The position numbers and the translations under genes were made by a program. A stretch of 64,000 nucleotides of DNA from Macrostomum hystrix (Eukaryota; Platyhelminthes; Macrostomidae). The stretch spans positions 186,001 to 250,000 of the forward strand of contig CATNEN010000040.1 in the NCBI GenBank assembly GCA_950097015.1. Direction: 5' to 3'. The notes under the pieces were generated by a model. That model searched no databases, was not told the origin of the DNA, and saw nothing but the letters and a program-made list of their open reading frames with translations. Positions 20,264-32,560 of the stretch are shown here, piece after piece (the stretch's first letter is position 1; every line of letters begins with the position of its first letter).

Positions 20264-23200
20264 ATGGATAAAAAGTGTACATCCTGTGGAAAGACTGTGT
20301 ATCCACTAGAGCAGCTTAAATGTTTAGATCAGGTGAGTAATTCATTTTTAGTTTTTTTAATACCAAGGGAGTTGCAAATTGTAAGTAGATATCTAGCTAA
20401 AATATTTTTATTAAAAAACAAGGCATTGGATCACATAATGCTTATATTATAACTTACCAGTCATATGAAGCAAAGGACAATTGTGTAACTAATTCCTACC
20501 TAAGAGTAGTACTTTGTATTTCTTTTAAGATTAGTTAGTAGCCTTAGCTAAATTTCAGTTATGTCAGTCAAACAAAATTTTTGCCTTGGCTTATCACTGC
20601 AGCCTAAAACTGCTTAAACTCCAATGTAAAAATAAATTAAATAATCTAGGTAAAGTTGCTTGCTTTGGATAAAGTAGGATAAAGATAAATACAAAAATCA
20701 ACATGCAATATTTGATTTAATTAGATAAATGACACATTTCACACAACAGTATGCATCTTCAAGTTCTTTTAAACTAAAGTGAATAAGTAAAGATTGCAAG
20801 TGAATAAATAAATTTTGAAATTATTTAAAATACTTTTTATATATAAAAATGACACAGTATGTATAGCAATAGTAATGAATATACAAATACTAAGGGTATA
20901 AAACTGATATTATTGATATAAAATTAACTAGGCAACAACATGTTGTACAATATTTTGTGTCGCTTGTTTTCCACCCGATGGCAGAGATCTAGATGGGGAA
21001 AAAGCTTAAAATATCTCTTGTCTAGCCTGGAAAAAGCTTGTCTGTTAAGCATTCTTCTATGGACTAGACCGGAAAATTAGGTTTGCTATCAAGAGTCAAC
21101 TTAAAGAAAAAAGATTGACTGTAAAATCTGTTAAGCAGCTAGGGCCTATAGGCCTTAGTAATTTTTGCATTGAAAAGAACATGTAAATTGTATAAACAGG
21201 ATTTTAAAATATCTTAACAGGATTTTTACAGGATCTTAAACAGGGTTTTAAATAAAAATTGAAAAATTGAAAAATTGAGAAGTACTAGTATTTTAAAACA
21301 TGAGTTTTTTTTCGGTCTAGTCCATAGAAGAAAGCTTAACAGACGAGCTTTTTCCAGGCTAGACAAGAGATATTTTAAGCTTTTTCCCCATCTAGACCTC
21401 TGCCATCGGGTGTGTTTTCTCACATTAAACATATCACCAAATTAATAATGACAATGATTCAATTAATTGCATACATATTAGTTTAGCTATTGAGCCAGCA
21501 AAATCAGATACTTCAAATTTAACTTAGCTATAGAAAATTTCTATTTTATGAATCAAAGAAAACTTGTGAAACATGTTAAGATATAATTAGCTAAATTTTA
21601 CTGTCACAATCCTGTCAGATTAGTACCAACTTTATCCATATAGATCTATGCCAATAATGCCCACCTTATCCACATTAAGAGCTTTCTAGAATAGGCTACC
21701 TTGTTATATTCATGTATATCCTAACCATGCAAATGCCCACCTTTTCTAAATAAAATTTATTTCAGTCAATTCTTTATTTGATTAAATTAAGCTTTTCTTC
21801 AATTTATGATTGTGCTTATTGAAGTGACATTCCTTCAGTTTATGATCCCTGAAATTAGTGACAATCCCCATAGGAAAGATACAAAAGAGTGAAAAAAGTA
21901 TGTTTTTAATCACATTCCAAAAACAACAATCAAAAGTCACTCCACTTGTTTTTATTTGCTTGTCATCATGCTTGTCATCATAGTCTTAAGTAACAAAATA
22001 CAACAAAAAAGATATGGATCCTATATATTAACTTTAGTTTATGATAATTTAAATAGGTAAAATGCATTTAATTAATTGGGAACTGAAGGTATGGGGGTTT
22101 TAATGTTACAATCAATGCTGTTACGATCAACTGTTATACAATACAGATCCTATATGTCCACTTCTGTTTACAATAATTTAAATGGGGAAAATACATGAAA
22201 ATGATTGTGGACCAAGTGTAGGGGGGTTTAACATTGAATAGTGGTAGTATTGAACTATAATCACTATCTTTATATGCACTATCTTTGGTTTACAATCATT
22301 TGCATGTATTCCCTGCATTTAAATGATTGCAAACCAAAGCTGAGGGGGTTTGGCAGTGGCTAGGTAGTTATGAGTTTGAAACATGTAAATTAGCACAAAT
22401 CAACCGCCTACAAGTCCAAGTTAAGCATAAGATTGTCTGGAACTGCAGCACCTATGGATGGATGAGACAAACAACTTAGTATGCTATTGAATGTCTCCAC
22501 ATTTCAAGTCTTCCATTGAAATGATTGTAAACTAAAGGTAGTATGTATTTAGTTAGATCTTGATTATTGTTCATAACTGCCACTATTAGACACAAAACCC
22601 TACCTTTGGTTCATGGCCATTTACATTTATTTCTGCCAGACATGTAGAATGTGGTGGCCTATTCTAGCAAGCTGCTATGGGGATAAGGCAGGTATTATTG
22701 TCTCTGATCCCTGTGGATAAAGTTGGCACTATTTTCATGGGACCATGCTGATTAGCACTGCCATATTTAACATCTTTATAAAACAAATGTTAAGAAGTGA
22801 TTTCATTTGTTTTTCAATGTTTATCTTCATTTGTTTATGTTTAAGTTAGTTAAAATTGATTGATAGACAGGAAACTACATCTAGCCTAGTTAGGCCAGAC
22901 CCTATATTACAAAGGACATAGTTTCTAACTATCATTTCTATGGGTTGCATTTAGCCTTTTCTCATTTATTTGTAATCAGGCACATAATAACAAACTAGTA
23001 GCCATAGCCTATAGAGTAGAGATGATTAATACTTCTGGACACACTACAAAAATATAGGCCTTTGTGAAGTAAATCTTTTAAATGATTATTGCACATATAG
23101 TTTAAATTTTATCTGTGTAAATTATATGATATTTTATAATAAAATCTTTAATATTCAAGAAAGGTACAATTATTTTCTTGTATTTTAAGTTTTGCTATTT

Positions 23201-26200
23201 GTGGTTTCTTACACCAGATCTGGCACAAGCAGTGCTTCAAATGTGAAGTGTGCGGCATGACACTAAATATGAAGAACTACAAAGGCTTGGAGAAGAAGCC
23301 CTATTGCTCCGCGTGAGTCACGGAACTGCTTCTTCATATCTAATGTGAATTATGCATAATGTAAAATATTATACATTCTTGATAAATTGCATTCAAATCT
23401 GTAGGCACTACCCCCAGCCAAAGGCCTACACCTTTGTTAGCGATAATCCCGAGATGCAGCGTGTTAAGCAGAACACGGCCGTGATTAGTAATGTGAGTTT
23501 TAAGCTTTCTCGTTTTGTGTGATTATTTATTGTTTTTTGTTTTTTTATTAAACGTCTTAACTTCTAATTCTGAAACGCATTCTGTCTTATTGTAATTTAC
23601 TTTCAAGCCTGAAATTCCAGGTAAAACTTTTTTCAATTGATATGAATCACAATTGAAATTGTTCACGCAAGCACAGTGTTCACCTCTGTGACATAATCAT
23701 GACCTCGTGTGTATAGGAAAATAACAGTATCATTTAACCTTGCACTCGCAGGTGAAATATCACGAGGAGTTTGAGAAGTCGAAGGGCGCCAAGATGGCCG
23801 TCACCGAGGACATGCTGCTGCCGTCAGCTCAAGCTGTGAGTGGGGGGCATCTTTTGAAATGGCCCGATAAAAGCAACGTGCCTTCTTGATTTGTCCCCCT
23901 GTTGCTAGCTGATTGCGTAATATTGCATTAGTTGAAGTTTCAGCCATGCCATGTATGCTTAAAAAATATAATTCAGATTTTAGTCCGTATTTTAATTATT
24001 AAAATTGCTATCAAATGAATGTATGCACGTTTTATTGAGATCTAGTTTATAGGTTTAATTATTTCCCTAAACTTTTATGCTTGACTGCTTAACTATCAAG
24101 GCCTTCAGGCAAGGCATTTTTTTCTTCCTAATCCCCTAGGTTAGGCGATTTCCATCCTCCCAGATCCCAAAGTTGGACGGTTCCCCATCCTCTCAGATCC
24201 TCAGGTTGTGCGATTCCCATCCTCCCAGATCCTCAGGTTGTGCGATTCCCATCCTCCCAGATCCTCAGGTTGTGCGATTCCCATCCTCCCAGATCCTCAG
24301 TTTGTGCGATTCCCATCCTCCCAGATCCTCAGGTTGTGCGATTCCCATCCTCCCAGATCCTCAGGTTGTGCGATTCCCATCGTCCCAGATCCTCAGGTTG
24401 TGCGATTCCCATCGTCCCAGATCCTCAAATTGGGTATTTCCCATCGTCCCAGATCCTCAAATTGGGTATTTCCCATCGTCCCAGATCCTCAAATTGGGTA
24501 TCTCCCATCGTCCCAGATCTTCTGTCTATCCATCCTGATCCCAAAAGTGAATTGCATCGGATCTCGAATCTATTAACTTCTCTCCCCTCTCAGGCCAAGA
24601 AGCAGCCAGCCCCGCCGCCCGCACAGCCAACAAATGCCGCCGTTGGTAAGTTTTTTAGTATTATTTTTTATTGTATGCTTACCATATACGAATATGTTTA
24701 TAGCCACATTTATTCACTGTTCACTGCAGTTTGAAATATCAATTAGTAATTTGTCTCCGTTTTTGTGCACTTTTATTTCTTGTTCTTTATACGTAGTCAG
24801 GGACGCAAAAGCGCCCCTGAATGTTTTAATAATCAATATTTTGGACAACCCCAATTGGTGAATGTCATAAAAGGCGATTTAGTCCCAGTTGTTTTGAGCA
24901 CTAAAATACTTCTATGTTGTGCAAGCTTGTGTTGTCAGCAACTCATTTTGTTTTAACTGTGGTTTACTAGGACGCTCTTGCTGGAATAAAAATATTATAT
25001 TTATATAATATAAGTAACAAATTCATATCTATCTATAGGTCAATCTATCAATCTGCTTGTTAATTCATCAATGCTGTCAATCAGTCTGTTAGATCTATCC
25101 ATGAAATCCATTAATCAATTTGTAAATCAATACATCAAATTATCAATCTATTTTTAAATCTTTCGATTAAACTATCAATCAATTTGTAAGTCAATCAATC
25201 AAAACTATCAATCAGTTTTTAAATCAATCCATCAAACTATCAAGCAGTTTTTAAATCAATCCATCAAACTATCAATCAGTTTTTAAATCAATCCATCAAA
25301 CTATCAATCAGTTTTTAAATCAATCCATCAAACTATCAATCGATTTTTAAAATCAATCTATCACAACTATCAATCAATATTTACATCAATCAAACATCAA
25401 ACCCATCAATCATTCTGACTATCAATCAATCTGTACATAAATTTATCTGCCAATCAATCATTCTATATATCAATCCTATCGATCAATTGGTTAGATAAAC
25501 ACATCAAACTAGCATCTCAATCAATTCAGTTGATCAATCAATGATCAATCATAAAAATCATTTTCAAAGCAAAGTCAGTCAACCGTCGCGGCTCCGCCGA
25601 GGCCCCAGTCGGGCCGGGCGCCGCCGCTCCTGCCGCAGCTCCGGGTTCGATTTTCGCTTACGACCCGGCGCGGCGGGAGGAGGAAGAGGCGACGTCGGTT
25701 GGTTCGGCCGCCGACCAGCTGCAGCCGAAGGAGGCATTCGATCCGCACGCCGCTAAACGCGGCTCAACGATTTATTCTAGCGAGGAGTCTCAGCAGAGTA
25801 CGGGCTTGGACTGGCCGGCCCATCCATGCTTATTAGTTTTAGTTTCCAATTTTAATCAAAGTTTTTACAAAGCAAATTAATTTCAAAGAGAAAAACAGTA
25901 GTAAGCGCGCCACAATGATTCCTGCATTTGACAATCATGGTTTTCAGTAGTCATGAAAGGCATCAAACTGGCGTTCCGTTGGCAACGCAATCTTTGCTGT
26001 CACACTATAACCATCCATTAATAACCTACCTGTTCCGTGCCATTGTATGGGCGCGTTGCCAATGTCAAGCCAAAAAAATATGATTCCTAAACTAGATAAA
26101 TTATATCCTTGTGTATAAAAAACGATTTAAGATGTAAGAGAAAATGGTTTCTAGCTCCAGAGCTAGTAATAAACAACCAATTGCCATCTGTATCTTCTAC

Positions 26201-29200
26201 GTAATCATATTAGTGCAACAATGTGTTTTGAAATTAAGCACACCTCTTTGCTAACCTATAGTCATTTTATTAAAAAATTATATTTTTTAATCCGACAATT
26301 TATTATATATTTAGATAGTCTGCAAACAATACATTTAACAAAAACATTCCACGTATAAAATTACTCCAGGGTTTAGCTTAATTGTGTTTGAATGACGTCA
26401 CACATTGTAACAATGTGTTAAGGTATATCTGTTCCGTGTGTCTAGGCAAGCATGAATAGTTTTGTCCTGTTTCACCTGCTCGTACGCTAAGCTAATTGGA
26501 GGCTATGTACCTAGTTAAACATCCGTGGCATTTGAATAGTGCAGTCCTGTCTCTTGCGGCATGCTTGTTGAAGTTTAGGTTTGAGTTGTTTATATATTTA
26601 GTCTCTGCTGCTGATAAAATAATAAGTTAAACTGGCCTTTTAGTTTTATTTTAGGAAACTATAATCCCAGTATTAATCTGCCCTACTAATCCTAGAAAAA
26701 TTAGACTGTTATCACTATTCTGACTCACGATAGTCTGTGTGTAAACATACAAGTAATTTTTTTAGGCCCTTAAGTCGTCCTGTTTTATAACTTGCATATA
26801 CCCCTGATAACGCATTATTGATGGCCCAGTTCTTTCTGCCACTGAAAATTAGTTCTCGTTTGTCTAAATAGAAACTGCTAATTAGCGACGACGAAGGGAT
26901 AGGCTTTTTCGGCTGCGAGAATTATGTCCAGGCAGTAAACAGCCAATCAGTGACGAGGGACCTAGAAGAGTTAGACGTTTTTGGGGTAGGAATTTAAGTT
27001 TTGGTGATTTGAGCCAATCAGATGACTTGGAGGCGGTTAAAATTTTTGGTACGAGCTCTAGGTTTAGGTGATAGCCAATCAGTGACAAGGAAGGGATATC
27101 AAGATCGCTCCTGACTTTGTAGACAGTGTCTACAATTTCTATTCTCCCTTGTGCTGGATTTTTTGCGAGCAAAATTGAAGGCGCATTTTTAAATATAGTT
27201 TTGCATCTGTGATTTATAGCTGCGCTCGAAATGAGTCTATAGGCGGCAGCGAATGATCGATTTTGATATTCTCTAATCTTTGTACTCATCACAAAAATCT
27301 ATCTACAGCGCCAGTGAACTCATCATACACCGGCCAGTCCACCGTGTACACAACCTCTGCTATTGGCCGACGCTATCAGCCACAGCCGGCTCCCGAGTCA
27401 GAACCCGATAATCATCACGCCCCCGCCGCCCCATCTGGAGGAGCCGCTGCTCGCTACAGCCAAAACTCGGATCGGAGCTCGCCTAGGCATAGCGGCTACG
27501 GAGCTGCTGTAGAACCAGGTAGGCTCATTTTGTACTTCGGTGCTGTGGCTGGATTGGGATTACGTCCGCAGATCAACGTCCTAAATCCTGCCTGATCCCC
27601 ATGATATAATTAGCAACCTCCAGATTCCAGGATATTATCAGCAACCTCCCAGATCCTCATAATATTATCAACAACCTCCCAGATCCTCAGGATATTATCA
27701 GCAACCTCCCAGATCCTCAGAATATTATCAACAACCTCCCAGATCCTCAAAATATTATCAACAACCTCCCAGATCCTCAAAATATTATCAACAACCTCCC
27801 AGATCCTCAAAATATTATCAACAACCTCCCAGATCCTCAAAATATTATCAACAACCTCCCAGATCCTCATAATATTATCAACAACCTCCCAGATCCTCAG
27901 GATATTATCAACAGCCTCCCAGATCCTCAGGATATTATCAGCAACCTCCCAGATCCTCAGGATATTATCAGCAACCTCCCAGATCCTCAGGATATAATAG
28001 AATGAAACAGTGAGCCTACTTTAACAAGGTAGCATTCGTGTATTTATGTACAGGGGTGTTAGGTTAATGTGTTGTTCTAAAAAAACAAATAGATAAGCCT
28101 GTTAATTCTTTTTTTTGCGAGCACACTAGCAGAAATAAAGTAGAAGATTGCTTGGTCTTTTCGCTACTTTTCGCTACTAAAAGCAGAAAACTGTGTGTTT
28201 TCTGCCCCTAAAAGCACAGGGCAGGCTGTAAGCATGTACGCGGACTTATATTTGTTGCATAGCTGGCCAATACACTCGCAGCTAAAGTCTCTGATTAGAA
28301 TTCGGAATTCTCAGGATCGCCTTTCTGGCTTTATAGAATTTGGTTCGCACACTGTTGAACCACATTTTTTGTGTGGACACTGCGCCACACCCATTCCCCG
28401 AAACACGCATGCGCTTTCCTCGGTCGCTATTTTATTTTTTCGCTTCTCTTCTTTCATTCAGATTAAATTAAAGCTAAACGATCGTGTGTTTCCAGCGGAA
28501 GGATTGCATGGACTGGAGAAACTAGGAGACTGTGTTCTTTTGCGATGAATGCGCGGGGTAACACTTGGATAAACACGAAATGACGATCTTAAAAGGATAA
28601 CATAAAAATAAGCCTAACGAATGAGAACTACGATCTGCTCAAAGCACAAACCTATGAACCAAGTTCTAAGAACTCTTAAACATTATTATTACTAACTAAG
28701 GCCAACCCTCAGCCTCAGCCACACTGACGACAACCCTCAGCCACACTGACGACAACCCTCAGCCACACTGACGACAACCCTCAGCCACACTGACGGCAAC
28801 CCTCAGCCACACTGACGACAACCCTCAATCAAACTAAGGGCAACCCTCAGCCACACTAAGGGCAACCCTCAGCCACACTAAGGGCAACCCTCAGCCACAC
28901 TAAGGGCAAACCTCAGTCACACTAATGGCAACCCTCAGCCACACTAAGGGCAACCCTCTGCCACACTAATGGCAACCCTCAGCCACACTAAGGGCAACCC
29001 TCAATTAAACGAAGGGCAACCCTCAGCCACACTAAGGGCAACCCTCAATTAAACGAAGGGCAACCCTCAGCCACACTAAGGGCAACCCTCAATTAAACGA
29101 AGGGCAACCCTCAGTCACACTAAGCGCAACCCTCTGCCACACTAAGGGCAACCCTCAATTAAACGAAGGGCAACCCTCAGTCACACTAAGAGCAACCCTC

Positions 29201-30846
29201 TGCCACACTAAGGGCAACCCTCAATTAAACGAAGGGCAACCCTCAGTCACACTAAGAGCAACCCTCTGCCACACTAATGGGAACCCTCTGCCACACTAAT
29301 GGCAACCCTCTGCCACACTAATGGCAACCCTCTGCCACACTAATGGCAACCCTCTGCCACACTAATGGCAACCCTCTGCAACACTAATGGCAACCCTCTG
29401 CCACACTAATGGCAACCCTCTGCCACACTAATGGCTACCCTCTGCCACACTAATGGCAACCCTCTGCCACACTAATGGCAACCCTCTGCCACACTAATGG
29501 CTACCCTCTGCCACACTAATGGCAACCCTCTGCCACACTAATGGCAACCCTCTGCCACACTAATGGCAACCCTCTGCCACACTAATGGCAACCCTCTGCC
29601 ACACTAATGGCTACCCTCTGCCACACTAATGGCAACCCTCTGCTACACTAAGGGCAACCCTCAATTAAACGAAAGGCAACTCTCAGTCACACTAAGGGCA
29701 ACCCTCAGTCACACTAAGGGCAACCCTCTGCCACACTAATGGCAACCCTCAGCCACACTAAGGGCAACCCTCAGTCACACTAAGGGCAACCTTCAGACAC
29801 ACTAAGGGCACCTTCAGCCACACTAAGGGCAACCCTCAGCCACACTAAGGGCAACCCTCAGCCACACTAAGGGCAACCCTCAGCCACACTAAGGGCAACC
29901 CTCAGCCACGCTAAAGGCATCTTCAGCCACACTAAGGGCAACCCTCAGCCACGCTAAGGGCAACCCTCAGCCACGCTAAAGGCATCTTTTAACCTGACTT
30001 AGGCAAACTTCGTATCTTCTAGCATACTAGCTATCTCTCTCCCATTTCTCATTCAGTTGCTCCGCCAGCTCAAAGGCAACCGTCGCCTCCGCCGCCGCAG
30101 CCTCAGCAGTATTATCAGCCGCCACCGTCGCCACCCGCCGTTCAACAGCAGCCGCCGCAGTCGCCAGCAGCTGCTCCAGAACCCGCAGTTGATCGCGGAG
30201 TAAGAACTTTTTCATTTTGCATATCTACAAAGCCTATGGACACTACTGATAAGTAGGCACGTTAGACTTCAGTTTTCTCACCTGTTTTCTCAGACATATG
30301 TTTTCTGCTCTCAAAATAGATTGCAGCACCCGGTTAAATTCTCCGCGTGTCGATTATTAAGTTCTTCGAGTGCCTGAGATTTGTAAGAAATATATTTATG
30401 AAAAGTACATTTATTAAATAATGTAATCTTAAATTTAGTCACATGTAAATTCACAACTAATTATAATCTTAAAAATCAATCCATAGATTTCTACTGACCT
30501 AGAAAATTAGTTAAGCGCCAATGTATAAAATTGTGCAAGTTTTTAATCCGCATATTTAGTATTATAACTTCTAAATCTATATGACTAAACGCAAAGCATC
30601 AGACATTTTCTGGTTTAATAAGCTAACTGCACTGGCCATGTGTCCAATCCCTCACCTGCATTCTTACAGCGCTGCTACCGAGCTCTCTACGACTATGTCG
30701 CTCAGGACGACGACGAGGTCGCTTTCAACGAAGGTGACGTCATCACTAACGGCGATCCAATCGACGAAGGCTGGATGTACGGCATAGTTGAACGGACCGG
30801 GCAGTACGGCATGCTGCCATCCAACTATGTCGAAGAGCTGCTCTGA
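20264..30846 (+). CDS. LASP1: LASP, LIM-nebulin-SH3 actin-binding protein, nine exons
   Basis: Exons: 20264-20332, 23218-23312, 23405-23492, 23752-23835, 24594-24645, 25579-25797, 27309-27518, 30057-30199 and 30670-30846. Every junction is GT-AG and in phase, giving 378 residues. The LIM domain has the exact spacing C5-x2-C8-x17-H26-x2-C29-x2-C32-x2-C35-x17-C53-x2-H56 and the LASP signature [16 protein letters not shown]. One nebulin repeat follows ([13 protein letters not shown], about residues 84-96); vertebrate LASP1 has two. A long Pro/Gln/Ala-rich linker (about 113-320) precedes the C-terminal SH3 domain ([40 protein letters not shown]). The protein should localise to actin filaments and focal adhesions. 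It exceeds vertebrate LASP1 (261 residues) through the linker. The exon 6 donor (GTACGG) is weak but preserves frame. Confidence 0.93.
20972..21412. mobile_element. 441-bp MITE with 7-bp target-site duplication
   Basis: Terminal inverted repeats of about 105 bp: left 20972-21078 begins CACCCGATGGCAGAGATCTA and is mirrored by 21306-21412 ending CCATCGGGTG. The element is flanked on both sides by TGTTTTC (20965-20971 and 21413-21419). The core carries no coding sequence. It lies in LASP intron 1. Superfamily is unassigned: the CACCC terminus and 7-bp duplication do not settle it. Confidence 0.85.
21621..22764. mobile_element. second foldback-type element in LASP intron 1
   Basis: Inverted ends: 21622-21700 (GTACCAACTTTATCC, CCACCTTATCCACA, CTAGAATAGGCTACC) corresponds to the reverse complement of 22654-22764 (GGCAGTGCTAATCAGCATGG terminus, CAACTTTATCCACA, CTAGAATAGGCCAC). 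The TATGCCAATAAT and CTTATCCACA motifs are also in the foldback element at 17319-18548, so both belong to one family. Inside is a 19-bp-arm palindrome (CTTTGGTTTACAATCATTT at 22282, mirrored to 22338) and further inverted copies of the same motif near 22517 and 22598. The left terminus looks eroded. Confidence 0.65.
24140..24527. repeat. 32-bp minisatellite in LASP intron 4
   Basis: About 12 copies built on TGCGATTCCCATCCTCCCAG followed by ATCCTCAGGTTG. The 3' copies shift to GGGTATTTCCCATCGTCCCA. It occupies most of the intron before exon 5 and carries the CCTCCCAGATCCTCAGG core also found in intron 7. Confidence 0.93.
25020..25500. repeat. degenerate ATCAATC-rich repeat in LASP intron 5
   Basis: Loose repetition of CTATCAATCA and ATCAATCCATCAAA. 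A clean 32-bp core (CAATCAGTTTTTAAATCAAT plus CCATCAAACTAT) is present four times at about 25205-25345. It resembles a decaying minisatellite. Confidence 0.75.
25798..27308. other. LASP intron 6
   Basis: AT-rich intron of 1.5 kb. It is the only long LASP intron in which I see neither a clear tandem array nor a transposon; a direct motif, AGCCAATCAGTGAC, occurs at about 26940 and 27072. Confidence 0.55.
27610..27995. repeat. 30-bp minisatellite in LASP intron 7
   Basis: About 13 copies of a 30-bp unit, GATATTATCAGCAACCTCCC plus AGATCCTCAG. Read on the + strand in one frame it codes for [10 protein letters not shown], open except for TAA in two copies. Composition mirrors the Tyr/Gln/Pro-rich linker encoded by LASP exon 8. 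Confidence 0.94.
28000..28690. other. LASP intron 7 unique segment
   Basis: Non-repetitive segment between the 30-bp and 22-bp arrays. It contains a hairpin, GCAGAAAAC-TGTGT-GTTTTCTGC (28183-28205). A 117-codon open frame at 28195 has no recognisable family and is not called a gene. Confidence 0.4.
28695..29990. repeat. 22-bp minisatellite in LASP intron 7
   Basis: About 59 copies of GCCACACTAAGGGCAACCCT plus CA. Subtypes are blocked: GACGAC at the start, AATTAAACGAAGG alternating with the standard unit at about 29000-29240, and CTGCCACACTAATGG dominating at 29270-29640. The alternation shows duplication of dimers before local homogenisation. Confidence 0.94.
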
Positions 30847-30913
30847 GCTGTCTAACGATTTTTGTAGCGGATTAGTTTGAGAATAGACTTTTGGTGACTT
30901 CTGTGTAGCGTAA

Positions 30914-30919
30914 AATAAA
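30914..30919 (+). promoter_or_regulatory. LASP polyadenylation signal
   Basis: AATAAA 68 nt after the LASP stop codon, followed by a T-rich stretch (CCGTTTTTTTAAT) at a suitable distance. Confidence 0.7.
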
Positions 30920-31049
30920 TTATTGTATCCGTTTTTTTAATAACGCACATTATTATTCCTCCTGACTGACGGCTGCAAAAAACAGTTCATTGGTTGACGA
31001 GTGGCCTCATAAACTGGCATTCTTCATTGTAGGCCTTTAAATTGATTGT

Positions 31050-31350
31050 TTATTCTCCTCCCACGGTCATTTGGTTGGTCATTATCCTCTCACAGTCATT
31101 TGTTTGGTCATTATCCTCTCACGGTCATTTGGTTGGTCATTATCCTCTCACAGTCATTTGGTTGGTCATTATCCTCTCACGGTCATTTGGTTGGTCATTA
31201 TCCTCCCACGGTCATTTGGTTTGGTTGGTCATTATCCTCCCACGGTCATTTGGTTTGGTTGGTCATTATCCTCCCACGGTCATTTGGTTTGGTTGGTCAT
31301 TATCCTCCCACGGTCATTTAGTTTGGTTGGTCATTATACTCCATGGTCAT
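31050..31350. repeat. 29/34-bp minisatellite downstream of LASP
   Basis: About ten copies. The first half has a 29-bp unit (GGTCATTATCCTCTCACGGT plus CATTTGGTT); the second half has 34 bp through duplication of TGGTT. Shares the GGTCATTTGGTT core with the array at 33040-33290. Confidence 0.92.
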
Positions 31351-31389
31351 TTGGCACGCAGTGTCCAAAAGCCTAATCGATAATTGTAG

Positions 31390-32560
31390 CAAGAGCAATC
31401 AATAAAATTTCATAAATATTTTTCGATTCCAAGAACTGCATTGTACCGGGCAGACAGGAGCCTGCAGCCTTATATCGCTGTTTTCAATGTATGGCCTCGT
31501 TATATAATTTCTATTATTAATATTATTAGATTTTGTACTATACAATAATTAATTTCTAATTAATTGCTTAGCTAATAAGTCTCAATGCTTGCTGATCAAT
31601 CATTAGTTAACTATTAATTAAATGCTTTTTTCGCTAAACCTCTACTTCTCAACTCTACCCGCACATTGACAACCAATACATCAATACCTTGCTGATTGAT
31701 TTATTGATTCGTTTGCTTAAAACAACGGCCGGCTGTGCCCTTCCCGCTGCAAATTTTTTTTCTCGACGCACTCCAGTTAGAAATTTGTGAGTTTTTTTCT
31801 GTTTATTTTGTTAAATCTGTTCTTGGTCTAATTAGTTTTTTTGGTTTTCGGAAGTGTTTTTTGCTCGTGCCACCGAAATAATTTGTCATTTAAAATTGTT
31901 TCTATTCTGCTTGCTTAACATTGCGTCAATTGTTATTGTCAGCGAGTGATATAATCAATAATTCAGTAAGCATCTATTATATTCGAGAGAACAGAAGATT
32001 GATTGATCATTTATGTTTAACAATTTTTGTATATATATATATATGTATTCATTATCGTATAAGTACAGACCACTCATATTCTAGTTGCCAGTGAAGGGGG
32101 CATTAGCGGTTCCAAAAAATGGCTCTCTATTTTATCCTGCTTCATTTCCTGCCTTATTTCTCTGGGCATTACTAAATTGCTTCTTACGAGGTACTGACTA
32201 ACAGTTCTCATTTTAGTTTGTATAGATACTATTTGATGTAATATGGTTAGATGTACTGCAGCCTGCTCCTCGGAATTTCATATGCTATTCATTAACTGAT
32301 TCTTAATTCTTCCCAAACTCGAAGCTTATTTTGCTTTTTGATTCTTTTAATTCCAACAACAAATCCTAATATAGAGTGTTCAACGCGGCTGTGACCGCAG
32401 AAAATTTCTGTTTTTATCTTTCATTACCGGTTCACCTCGGCTTGCAGTTATTTCGAACACAGCTGTTTAAGTACTGAGCGGCACTGTAAAATCACAGTTT
32501 GAAGTCTGACAGCCCACTGACCTATTAGTAAGTTACTTAGGCTGGTCATGATCATTCGGT
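31390..32560. other. no gene seen
   Basis: AT-rich intergenic DNA between LASP and USP10, including a short (AT)n run near 32030-32045. No coding or RNA feature can be supported. Confidence 0.5.

Noticed and set aside
25541-25756. 71-codon Arg-rich frame in LASP
   Set aside because: Wrong frame of LASP exon 6; the in-phase reading ([14 protein letters not shown]) joins exons 5 and 7 with correct phases.
28195-28548. 117-codon frame in LASP intron 7
   Set aside because: No recognisable domain, lies within an intron supported by flanking exon phases, and starts inside a hairpin.
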